Shown piece after piece: positions 1 to 5,540 of a DNA stretch of 5,540 nt. Below the pieces are notes generated by a model. It worked only from the letters and a program-made list of their open reading frames with translations. It made no database searches and was not told the origin of the DNA. This stretch comes from Spirosoma sp. (lineage in GTDB: Bacteria > Bacteroidota > Bacteroidia > Cytophagales > Spirosomataceae). Numbering within the stretch: the stretch's first letter is position 1; the number at the start of each line of letters is the position of its first letter. A program made the translations under genes and the position numbers. The stretch spans positions 1 through 5,540 of the forward strand of contig JAQBNX010000520.1 in the NCBI GenBank assembly GCA_028288385.1, in the 5' to 3' direction.

Positions 1-369
1 TACGCCATCGTACCACTGAGCTGCCACTACCGATTCAATAGAGTCTGCAATCAAATCACGGCTAGGCAACGAGTAGCGCATGCCGTCGTTGCCATTTGTC
101 ATACCGTCCGACACGCCAATGGTATTAAATATCAGGCCAACCAGTCCACTCGCCTGAATGCCCTGTTTCACATAAACCGATAATCCGTTCAGGTGCATGT
201 TGCAGGTATTACCCTCATAGCCCGTACTGGCAATACCAATTTGGGGCTTTTGCATATCGTCTTCCGTCAGTCCAATACCATAGAGCATGGCCTGGGCAGC
301 CGGATTGCTTACTTCCTGGGTGAGAGTGGCACTAAACCGATTCAGTTGTTTGTCAGATTCAACTATCAT
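1..369 (-). CDS. ilvD: Dihydroxy-acid dehydratase IlvD, N-terminal part (cut by window edge)
   Basis: IlvD is a cytosolic iron-sulfur enzyme that dehydrates 2,3-dihydroxy-3-methylbutanoate and 2,3-dihydroxy-3-methylpentanoate to 2-oxo acids, the third common step of valine and isoleucine synthesis. Reading the minus strand from ATG at 369-367 gives 123 uninterrupted codons to the window edge. They include PAAQAMLYGIGLTEDDM (residues 23-39), IGIASTGYEGNTCNMHLN (44-61), LIFNTIGVSDGM (79-90), DGMRYSLPSRDLIADSIE (95-112) and AQWYDGV (117-123), all hallmarks of the IlvD/Edd family. Cys56 in NTCNMH sits where the first cluster ligand is expected, and Asp88 is spaced like the first Mg ligand. The fragment stops just before the second-cysteine motif (CDK) expected next. 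The family is about 560 residues long, so roughly four fifths of the gene lies outside. There is no Shine-Dalgarno sequence before the ATG; the start was chosen because the family's N-terminal pattern follows it directly. The gene is divergent from murQ. The identification is firm. Confidence 0.96.
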   Translation of the reverse strand, partial: MIVESDKQLNRFSATLTQEVSNPAAQAMLYGIGLTEDDMQKPQIGIASTGYEGNTCNMHLNGLSVYVKQGIQASGLVGLIFNTIGVSDGMTNGNDGMRYSLPSRDLIADSIESVVAAQWYDGV

Positions 370-511
370 TCTAAATTCTAGCGAAATTTCGCTGTTAGAG
401 TAATCACGCTGTAAATAAAGTTTATGTTATTGAATTAGACAAGAAAAATTCGGTGTTGAGTCTAAAATCTCTAATGAAGTGCTGACATTTGTTTTTGATT
501 CAGTAAATCAC
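370..511. other. Divergent intergenic region between ilvD and murQ
   Basis: These 142 bp of AT-rich DNA must hold the start signals of both divergent genes. I found no full match on either strand to the Bacteroidota promoter pair (TTTG, about 19-21 bp, then TAnnTTTG). The nearest is GACATTTG at 484-491 on the plus strand, which has five of the six fixed bases but no suitably spaced upstream TTG. The only clear structure is the palindrome at 380-393. No small gene is visible. Confidence 0.6.
380..393. promoter_or_regulatory. Perfect 14-bp palindrome upstream of ilvD
   Basis: AGCGAAATTTCGCT is an uninterrupted 14-bp palindrome whose edge lies 10 nt upstream of the ilvD ATG. The symmetry is visible directly. 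With no loop it would make a poor RNA hairpin, so a binding site for a dimeric regulator is the more natural reading. Its position close to the start suggests it would act on ilvD, possibly as a roadblock or repressor site. The regulator is unknown, and the site could be a chance palindrome in AT-rich DNA. Confidence 0.35.
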
Positions 512-1318
512 ATGATAACAGAGAACCCGTCTCACTACGATCATTTAGAGCAAATGTCTGTTCATGACCTGCTCATAAGCATCAATAAAGAAGATAGAAC
601 GGTGCCAATGGTTGTTGAACAGGCTATTCCACAAATTGAGGCTCTAGTAGCGCAAATCGTAACCCGGATGCGTCAGGGGGGACGCCTGATCTACATTGGC
701 GCCGGTACAAGTGGCCGCTTAGGTGTAGTTGATGCATCCGAGTGCCCGCCAACCTTTGGGGTTCCATTCGATCTGGTAATAGGGTTAATGGCAGGTGGGG
801 ATGGAGCTATTCGAAAAGCTGTTGAGAACGCTGAAGACGATGCTGAACAAGCCTGGAAAGATATAGCTCTCTATCAGCCTACGCCAATTGATTCAATTAT
901 TGGCATTGCTGCTTCAGGTCGGACCCCCTATGTCATTGGTGGCTTAAATCAGGCGCGGGCTGCGGGTTTACTCACGGGTTGTGTGGTGTGCAACCCTGGG
1001 TCAGCGGTGGCACAGGCAGCCGAATTTCCGGTGGAGGTAGTAACGGGTCCGGAGTTTCTAACGGGCAGTACCCGTATGAAAGCCGGAACAGCCCAAAAAC
1101 TCGTGCTAAACATGATTTCGACTGCTGTTATGATTCAACTGGGACGCGTTAAGGGAAACAAGATGGTCGATATGCAACTGACCAATATCAAACTACAGGA
1201 TCGTGCTGCCAAAATGGTCATGAGCGAACTAGGTGTTACGCGTGTATTAGCTGAAGAACTATTAAAGAAATTTGGGAACGTTCGCGGAGCAATCGAGGGG
1301 TATAAGCAAGGTGATTAG
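512..1318 (+). CDS. murQ: N-acetylmuramic acid 6-phosphate etherase MurQ
   Basis: MurQ cleaves the lactyl ether of N-acetylmuramic acid 6-phosphate, giving N-acetylglucosamine 6-phosphate and D-lactate. This is a cytosolic step of peptidoglycan recycling that feeds amino-sugar metabolism. The protein is a single SIS (sugar isomerase) domain. Visible motifs, numbered from the ATG at 512, are IGAGTSGRLGVVDASECPPTFG (62-83), AVENAEDD (103-110), then GIAASGRTPYVIGGL, NPGS and TGPEFLTGSTRMKAGTAQK in the second half, and finally KGNKMVDMQLTN. Glu77 in DASECPP and Glu108 in ENAEDD have the 31-residue spacing of the catalytic glutamates of E. coli MurQ (recalled as Glu83 and Glu114), so the enzyme should be active. 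The frame stays open upstream to a GTG at 479, but ATG 512 gives 268 residues and the usual family N-terminus (ENPSHYDHLEQMS). The start has no Shine-Dalgarno sequence. The stop codon TAG overlaps the end of the convergent AGE-fold gene by 4 bp. Confidence 0.95.
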   Translation: MITENPSHYDHLEQMSVHDLLISINKEDRTVPMVVEQAIPQIEALVAQIVTRMRQGGRLIYIGAGTSGRLGVVDASECPPTFGVPFDLVIGLMAGGDGAIRKAVENAEDDAEQAWKDIALYQPTPIDSIIGIAASGRTPYVIGGLNQARAAGLLTGCVVCNPGSAVAQAAEFPVEVVTGPEFLTGSTRMKAGTAQKLVLNMISTAVMIQLGRVKGNKMVDMQLTNIKLQDRAAKMVMSELGVTRVLAEELLKKFGNVRGAIEGYKQGD

Positions 1319-2517
1319 CTGATCCGTATACCAATACCGGCAGGTTGCAGTTGACTACACTTGGTCAGCAGCTGGGCGGTCTCGGCCAAGCACTTTATTA
1401 GCGAAAAACAACAAATCTCGGGTATAGCTTTAGCCCTAAGTATCGGTTGCCGATGCTGATCAATAGCCAGGTGCCAACCGACGTTCTTCTGATCTGGGAA
1501 ATGGGTAAACGTATAATCGTGGACACGGTTAAACCACTTGAGGCAGTCGGGGTGTCTAGTTTTAAAGTATCCTTTGATTAAGGTTAAAATAGTCTCTACG
1601 TGTACCCAGGCCCATTTTTGTTGAGCATCAGGGAAAATCGACGGTTGGCTCTTAATATCAATGTGTTGATTGAGGCCTCCCATAGTTTCATCCCAGGCTT
1701 GTTCACACATCCTGAGACACCATGTAATTACTTGCATTTCCAGTTTGCGATTGCTGAGTTCAGCGCATAGATCTAGCAAATAGGCCACGGTCTGAAACGT
1801 CAAACCAACGTTCAGCCGACGACCTTCGGGAGTGTTCACAAATGCACCTTCGGGCAGGATATATTCGCGAAGAGTGTCAGTACGTCGGTCCAGAAACTCG
1901 TACAGGATACTGTGCAACGTCATATCGACAGCCGCTTTCCAAGAGTCTTCACTCAGGAGGGCCTGCATGTCCAGCACAGCTTTTAAGAGCGACGTAACTT
2001 CACTGAGGTGCCTTAATTGCCGGAACCCTCCAATTGATTTATCAAGTTCATTGCGGCTCGTCTCCCAGCCTTTTAACGTAGTGTCAAATAATTGTCGGGC
2101 CAGCATGCTCCACTCATCCTGCCCGGTAGCGCGGTAGAGTTGGGCGTAAGCCATGACAACCAGACAGGCTGGAACGATATCCGTTGCCAGCGTAAGTGGA
2201 CGGCCCCGACGGTCGAGTTGGGTATAGCAGTCGAGCGCCTTAGTCTGCGCATATTGACGAAGAAAAGCGCCCCCGTGGAGGGCGTGGGCTAGCCAGGCAG
2301 GTTGCCCATCGAACGTATTGTAGAGCCAGCCAAACGCCCAAACCTGCTGCGCCTGCGCTGTCACGAATTTGTCGCCTTCAATTACGTGCCCCGACGATGA
2401 CAACAGATCAAAATAGCCTCCACACAACTCATCGCGGCCATGTTGAAGCCAGAACGGCACGACCTGTCGCAAGAGTGCGTATTGATAGTCGGCAGAGAGT
2501 TTTTGAAAGTCAGGCAC
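1315..2517 (-). CDS. AGE-fold (N-acylglucosamine 2-epimerase superfamily) protein, probably catalytically altered
   Basis: With a GTG start at 2517-2515 this is a 400-residue protein, the normal length for the AGE / cellobiose 2-epimerase superfamily of (alpha/alpha)6-barrel sugar epimerases and isomerases. Family features are VVPFWLQHGRDELCGGYF (residues 19-36), GDKFV (48-52), QVWAFGWLYN (58-67), a YTQLDRRGRPL segment (98-108), LPEGAFVN near 221-228, WVHVET (304-309) and FNRVHDYTFTHF (329-340). There is no signal peptide or membrane segment, so it is probably cytosolic. Residues regarded as essential in cyanobacterial AGE (recalled as Arg57, His239, Glu308, His372) correspond here to Gln57, Leu239, Glu308 and Ser372. 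Only the glutamate is kept, so epimerase activity is doubtful. The frame is open to a TTG at 2550, but that start would lie inside the long inverted repeat and add 11 atypical residues; GTG yields the family-like beginning MPDFQKLSADY. The gene is on the same strand as lon, 123 bp downstream, with no evident promoter of its own. Proximity to murQ suggests amino-sugar metabolism, but the substrate cannot be named. Confidence 0.85.
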   Translation of the reverse strand: MPDFQKLSADYQYALLRQVVPFWLQHGRDELCGGYFDLLSSSGHVIEGDKFVTAQAQQVWAFGWLYNTFDGQPAWLAHALHGGAFLRQYAQTKALDCYTQLDRRGRPLTLATDIVPACLVVMAYAQLYRATGQDEWSMLARQLFDTTLKGWETSRNELDKSIGGFRQLRHLSEVTSLLKAVLDMQALLSEDSWKAAVDMTLHSILYEFLDRRTDTLREYILPEGAFVNTPEGRRLNVGLTFQTVAYLLDLCAELSNRKLEMQVITWCLRMCEQAWDETMGGLNQHIDIKSQPSIFPDAQQKWAWVHVETILTLIKGYFKTRHPDCLKWFNRVHDYTFTHFPDQKNVGWHLAIDQHRQPILRAKAIPEICCFSLIKCLAETAQLLTKCSQLQPAGIGIRIS

Positions 2518-2526
2518 GGCGGTAAA

Positions 2527-2613
2527 TTTAAAACACGTAACCTTCAGCAAAGTAAAAGCAGCTCAAATATTTATTAAGCTGCTTTTACTTTGCTGGAGGT
2601 TACGTGTTTTAAA
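2527..2613. repeat. Long inverted repeat, 37-bp arms with 13-nt loop
   Basis: The left arm 2527-2563 and right arm 2577-2613 are reverse complements at 36 of 37 positions. The one exception is T2544 opposite G2596, which would be a G-U wobble in plus-strand RNA and an A-C mismatch in minus-strand RNA. The 13-nt loop (2564-2576) is almost all A and T. The structure lies between lon and the AGE-fold gene: its near edge is 27 nt past the lon stop, and its far edge is 9 nt before the GTG start at 2517. In a lon read-through transcript it would fold into a stem far longer than an ordinary intrinsic terminator. Possible roles are transcript ending, RNase III processing, control of translation of the downstream gene, or a palindromic mobile repeat. 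No flanking target-site duplication is evident. Confidence 0.95.
2549..2586 (-). terminator. Candidate intrinsic terminator of lon, inner core of the long inverted repeat
   Basis: Read on the minus strand, the apex of the long repeat has the layout of a factor-independent terminator: AAAAGCAGCT, a 13-nt loop, then AGCTGCTTTT followed by ACTTT, so the descending side is U-rich. It starts 54 nt after the lon stop codon. By symmetry the plus-strand reading has the same shape, so it could act in both directions. The weakness is that the apparent U-tract is itself base-paired in the larger 37-bp stem, and termination here would leave the downstream AGE-fold gene without a visible promoter. Confidence 0.45.
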
Positions 2614-2640
2614 CGGGTCAGATAACGCTTTTGCTGTTGA

Positions 2641-5172
2641 CTAATATACCTGAACCTGCTCCACTTCGTGTTGCTCTTTATTTTCTGGAAGAATAAATTT
2701 CATCGGTTTGCCGACTTGACCAGGTAATAGGGCTATATCGAGCACCTGATCGACGCTGTCGACGTAGTGGAACGTTAGGTCTTTGATGTAAGTCTGATTG
2801 ATCTCTTCAATGTCCTTCCGGTTTTTTGAGCAAAGAATTAGTTCTTTTATGCCTGCCCGGTTAGCCGCCAGAATTTTCTCTTTAATGCCACCTACAGGCA
2901 GCACTTTTCCCCGGAGTGTGACCTCGCCAGTCATGGCTAAATAAGGCTTCACTTTTCGCTGGGTGTAAATTGACGTCATTGACGTTAGCATCGTAATACC
3001 AGCCGAAGGGCCATCTTTTGGCACCGCCCCCGCAGGAATATGGATATGCAAATCGTAATGATTGAAAATACGGTAGTCAATGCCTAACTCGTCCGCATGG
3101 GCTTTCAGGTAAGAGAGCGCGGTTACAGCTGACTCTTTCATTACGTCGCCCAACTGTCCCGATAGTGTCAGGACCCCTTTCCCGCGGCTCAAACTAGACT
3201 CGATCAGGAGGATTTCACCACCGACCTGCGTCCAGGCCAAACCCGTTACGATGCCCGCAATGTCGTCGTCGGCATAGAGTTCCTTATCAAAAATCTCGGT
3301 GCCCAGCATCTTCGGTACGTCTACTGCTTTGACCGTATGGTTATACTCCTCCTCCATGGCAATGGATTTGGCCACTTTCCGGATTGCTGCGCCAATTTTT
3401 TGTTCCAGATTCCTGACACCTGACTCACGGGTGTAGCCTTCAATTATCCGCAATATGGCTTTGTCCTCAAATTGCAAATCTTTTGTTTTTAGGCCGTGGT
3501 CTTTTCGCTGCTTGGGTACGAGGTACTTCTTAGCAATCTGCACTTTCTCTTCCACCGTATAACCGGCAATGTCGATGATCTCCATCCGGTCGCGCAGGGC
3601 GGGATGAATGGTATCGAGCGAGTTAGCCGTAGCAATGAACAACACCCGCGAAAGATCAAACTCCGTTTCTAGGTAATTATCCATGAACGTCGAATTCTGT
3701 TCTGGATCAAGTACTTCGAGCAAAGCCGACGATGGGTCGCCCCGGTAGTCCGAGCTTACCTTGTCAATTTCGTCGAGGATAAACACCGGATTAGCCGTAC
3801 CCGACTTGCGTATGTTCTGAATAATTTTTCCCGGCATGGCGCCGATGTAGGTTTTGCGATGGCCGCGAATTTCGGCTTCATCATGTACACCACCCAGTGC
3901 CATACGGCTGTATTTCCGGCCCAGCGCTTTTGCCACCGATTTGCCCAGCGATGTTTTACCCACACCCGGTGGGCCATAGAGGCACAGAATGGGGGCTTTC
4001 ATGTCGTTTTTCAGTTTAAGAACAGCCAGGTATTCTATGATCCGTTCCTTCACTTTCTCTAAACCAAAGTGGTCACCATCGAGAATTTTTTGAGCCCGCT
4101 TTAGGTCGAAATTGTCTTTTGTAAACTCATTCCATGGCAGATCAACCATCAGTTCGATGTAGTTCATCGTGACGGGGTACTCCGGGGCCATCGGGTTGAT
4201 GCGCTGTAATTTGCTCAGTTCTTTATCGAAATGCGACCGAACTTCGGCAGACCATTTTTTACGATCGGCTTTTAAACGAAGTTCGTCAACTTCACGATCA
4301 GGATTATCAATTCCTAACTCGTCCTGCAGGACTTTCATCTGCTGGCGCAAGTAATAATCGCGCTGCTGCTGATCAAGGTCCGACGAGGCTTTCGACTGAA
4401 TTTCGCGTTTCAGTTCGAGCAACTGCACCTCGCGCAGCATATATTCGAGCAAGACGTTAGCCTGTTGATGGCCATCAAGCGTTTCGAGAAGCCGCTGCTT
4501 GTCGGCTACTTCGGCGTTGATATTCGATGACAGGAAATGGAGCAGAAACGTAGAGCTTTCAATGTTATCAAGGGCGATCCGTGCTTCCTGTGGAATTTCA
4601 GGGTTCAGGCGAAGGATCTTATAGGCGGCATCTTTCAGCGATTGCAGCAGCGCTTTTCCTTCTTTCCTGGTTGCGTTCGCAAAAACATCGTCGATCTGGC
4701 GCACCTGCGCCGTCATGTATGGATCTTCCTGTGTTATTTGTTGAAGCTCAAAGCGTTTCTTTCCCTGAATAATAATGGTGATGTTGCCATCGGGCAGCGT
4801 AATCATTTTGATGATGTAGGCCACCGTACCAAACCGGTATAAATCATCGACCGTCGGCTCATCTTTCTGTTGATTCAATTGCGCCACCACCCCAATGATC
4901 CGATTACCCTTATAGGCTTTTTTTACTAGCCGAATGGACTTAGATCGACCAACGGTTACGGGTATAACCATCCCTGGAAATAATACGGTGTTACGTACCG
5001 GTAGAATGGGCAAATTTGCTGGCAGTTCGTAATCTTCATCTATGCCTTCCGGTGATCCAAGGGGCACAATCTCAAGATTGTCCGAGTCGAAATCGGCCAG
5101 CAATAACCGGGTAGCTAATTCTTTTTCTGAAATCATAGGAGCACTGCCAAATTGACAGCTATCAATAAGCAT
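2641..5172 (-). CDS. lon: ATP-dependent protease Lon (LonA type)
   Basis: Lon is a cytosolic hexameric AAA+ serine protease that unfolds and degrades damaged and regulatory proteins. The 843-residue product has all LonA parts in order: N-terminal substrate-binding domain from about residue 54 (LPILPVRNTVLFPGMVIPV) to about 255; a helical linker including LKREIQSKASSDLDQQQRDYYLRQQMK; the AAA+ module with Walker A GPPGVGKT (400-407), Walker B VFILDEID (463-470), sensor-1 Asn517 in ATANS, and the arginine-finger region ALRDRM (525-530); and the protease domain with catalytic Ser723 in KDGPSAG and Lys766 in GGIKEK. The 43-residue Ser-Lys spacing matches E. coli Lon. Length is normal for Bacteroidota (E. 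coli Lon has 784 residues), the extra being an acidic N-terminal stretch (about 25-50) and a short charged tail. Two starts are plausible: ATG at 5172, used here, or Met13 (ATG at 5136, beginning MISEKELATRLL). Neither has a Shine-Dalgarno sequence. The gene is intact and should be active. The long inverted repeat follows its stop. Confidence 0.97.
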   Translation of the reverse strand: MLIDSCQFGSAPMISEKELATRLLLADFDSDNLEIVPLGSPEGIDEDYELPANLPILPVRNTVLFPGMVIPVTVGRSKSIRLVKKAYKGNRIIGVVAQLNQQKDEPTVDDLYRFGTVAYIIKMITLPDGNITIIIQGKKRFELQQITQEDPYMTAQVRQIDDVFANATRKEGKALLQSLKDAAYKILRLNPEIPQEARIALDNIESSTFLLHFLSSNINAEVADKQRLLETLDGHQQANVLLEYMLREVQLLELKREIQSKASSDLDQQQRDYYLRQQMKVLQDELGIDNPDREVDELRLKADRKKWSAEVRSHFDKELSKLQRINPMAPEYPVTMNYIELMVDLPWNEFTKDNFDLKRAQKILDGDHFGLEKVKERIIEYLAVLKLKNDMKAPILCLYGPPGVGKTSLGKSVAKALGRKYSRMALGGVHDEAEIRGHRKTYIGAMPGKIIQNIRKSGTANPVFILDEIDKVSSDYRGDPSSALLEVLDPEQNSTFMDNYLETEFDLSRVLFIATANSLDTIHPALRDRMEIIDIAGYTVEEKVQIAKKYLVPKQRKDHGLKTKDLQFEDKAILRIIEGYTRESGVRNLEQKIGAAIRKVAKSIAMEEEYNHTVKAVDVPKMLGTEIFDKELYADDDIAGIVTGLAWTQVGGEILLIESSLSRGKGVLTLSGQLGDVMKESAVTALSYLKAHADELGIDYRIFNHYDLHIHIPAGAVPKDGPSAGITMLTSMTSIYTQRKVKPYLAMTGEVTLRGKVLPVGGIKEKILAANRAGIKELILCSKNRKDIEEINQTYIKDLTFHYVDSVDQVLDIALLPGQVGKPMKFILPENKEQHEVEQVQVY

Positions 5173-5244
5173 TGGGTGATTGTGTAAATGGCAAAGAGAG
5201 GAAAGGAACTAGTTGCAAGGGCCGTGCCAATGTATATAGTATGA

Positions 5245-5269
5245 CGTAACGAGAGACACTTTGGTTACG
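5245..5269. repeat. Short CGTAAC / GTTACG inverted repeat upstream of lon
   Basis: CGTAAC at 5245-5250 and its reverse complement GTTACG at 5264-5269 flank a 13-bp spacer, giving half-site centres 19 bp apart. A further CGTAA lies at 5272-5276. The spacing is compatible with a dimeric regulator binding on one DNA face, or with a weak leader hairpin if transcription starts near 5300. Six-bp arms are short enough to arise by chance. Confidence 0.25.
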
Positions 5270-5306
5270 ACCGTAAAATAACTATTCGCAGGAGCTAGAA
5301 CCTGAA

Positions 5307-5314
5307 CAAATTTA
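5307..5314 (-). promoter_or_regulatory. Candidate Bacteroidota-type -7 promoter element for lon
   Basis: The minus strand reads TAAATTTG, a full match to the TAnnTTTG consensus used by the Bacteroidota primary sigma factor. It lies just past the stop codon of the upstream gene. A transcript starting about 6-8 nt downstream would carry a leader of roughly 125-130 nt before the lon ATG at 5172. A matching -33 TTTG is not present at the usual distance, so this is only a candidate. Confidence 0.35.
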
Positions 5315-5318
5315 TTAA

Positions 5319-5540
5319 TCAGAAAGAAACTTCTTGTATAGGCTGATTTTTCCTGAAAACGAACGTTTTTTTCTGGCCCTGGTATTGGATATTCACCATG
5401 TTTACCTGATCCTCAAAGGCTTCCATGAGTACGTTCTGCTTTAACATCCCGCCACGGAACACATCGGTATATGGCATTTCGAGATAAATCCAATTGGCAT
5501 CGGCCTCCACTTCATGCCCAACGTATTTAATGGTTTTTGG
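5319..5540 (-). CDS. C-terminal part of a small beta-rich protein, DUF6702-like (cut by window edge)
   Basis: The minus-strand frame is open from the right window edge to TGA at 5321-5319, giving the last 73 residues of a protein that begins outside. The visible part starts PKTIKYVGHEVEADANWIYLEM and ends KTFVFRKNQPIQEVSF. It alternates short hydrophobic strands with polar turns, contains FEDQVNMVNIQYQGQKK near its middle, and has no membrane segment. The pattern of a GxEVExDxxWIYLE strand, then a Leu/Phe-rich segment, then DQxNxVxxxxxGxKK resembles the C-terminal half of DUF6702, a family of about 160-residue Bacteroidota proteins of unknown function that often have an N-terminal signal peptide. 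This assignment is from memory of the family pattern and is moderate at best. A GTG at 5510 is in frame, but the frame continues upstream of it with family-like sequence, so it is not taken as the start. No role is proposed. Confidence 0.6.
   Translation of the reverse strand, partial: PKTIKYVGHEVEADANWIYLEMPYTDVFRGGMLKQNVLMEAFEDQVNMVNIQYQGQKKTFVFRKNQPIQEVSF

Larger units (their letters stand above)
5173..5318. other. Intergenic region upstream of lon
   Basis: These 146 bp separate the upstream same-strand gene from lon. The stretch holds a TAnnTTTG-type promoter element near its distal end, a small CGTAAC inverted repeat in the middle, and no terminator hairpin with a U-tract for the upstream gene. 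No small coding sequence or RNA gene is recognisable. Confidence 0.6.

Noticed and set aside
193..381. Plus-strand open frame of about 62 codons
   Set aside because: It lies antisense to ilvD, whose minus-strand reading is unmistakable, and resembles no known protein.
484..491. GACATTTG as a -7 promoter element for murQ
   Set aside because: It misses one fixed base and has no TTG at the normal upstream distance; transcription from it would leave a leader of only about 15 nt. It is too weak to annotate.
479..511. GTG at 479 as the murQ start
   Set aside because: It would add 11 residues (LTFVFDSVNH region) that are not part of the MurQ family N-terminus; ATG at 512 gives the usual beginning and length.
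1832..2292. Two plus-strand open frames within the AGE-fold gene
   Set aside because: They are antisense to a family-recognisable coding frame, with low-complexity Ser/Arg-rich composition typical of shadow frames.
2564..2571. AATATTTG (minus strand, hairpin loop) as a promoter for the AGE-fold gene
   Set aside because: It misses one fixed base of TAnnTTTG, and there is no -33 TTTG at a suitable distance; the loop is simply AT-rich.
3756..4842. Several short open frames on both strands inside lon
   Set aside because: All overlap the conserved AAA+ and N-terminal coding regions of lon, and none resembles a protein family.
5291..5304. GGAGCTAGAACCTG-type imperfect palindrome as a terminator of the upstream gene
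   Set aside because: The symmetry is interrupted (AGG..CTAG..CCT) and there is no U-tract after it on the minus strand.
1..5540. CRISPR array, tRNA, rRNA, insertion sequence or phage genes
   Set aside because: No regularly spaced direct repeats, tRNA-like cloverleaf, rRNA signature, transposase or phage protein was seen on either strand.

Overview
The window looks like a chromosomal piece from a Bacteroidota bacterium of the Cytophagales type (Spirosoma or a close relative). The evidence is the flavour of the IlvD, MurQ and Lon proteins, gene starts without Shine-Dalgarno sequences, a TAnnTTTG-type promoter element upstream of lon, and moderate GC. This placement is inferred from protein resemblance and was not tested by a search.

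Layout, left to right. (1) Positions 1-369, minus strand: the first 123 codons of ilvD (dihydroxy-acid dehydratase), running off the left edge. (2) 370-511: a divergent intergenic region with a perfect 14-bp palindrome just upstream of ilvD. (3) 512-1318, plus strand: complete murQ (N-acetylmuramic acid 6-phosphate etherase). (4) 1315-2517, minus strand: an AGE-fold (N-acylglucosamine 2-epimerase superfamily) protein, convergent with murQ and overlapping it by 4 bp. (5) 2527-2613: an almost perfect 37-bp inverted repeat with a 13-nt loop. (6) 2641-5172, minus strand: complete lon, an ATP-dependent serine/lysine protease. (7) 5173-5318: lon upstream region with a candidate promoter and small inverted repeats. 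(8) 5319-5540, minus strand: the C-terminal 73 codons of a small beta-rich protein that resembles the DUF6702 family.

Most of this is housekeeping: branched-chain amino acid synthesis, peptidoglycan recycling and protein quality control. Two things stand out. First, the AGE-fold protein keeps the family's length and overall sequence pattern but appears to have lost three of the four residues regarded as essential for epimerisation, so it may be a pseudoenzyme or have another activity. Second, the 37-bp inverted repeat sits 27 nt after the lon stop and 9 nt before the likely GTG start of that gene. This position would let it end or process the lon transcript and limit expression of the AGE-fold gene. 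I see no CRISPR array, tRNA, rRNA, insertion sequence or phage gene, and no clear multi-gene novel system.
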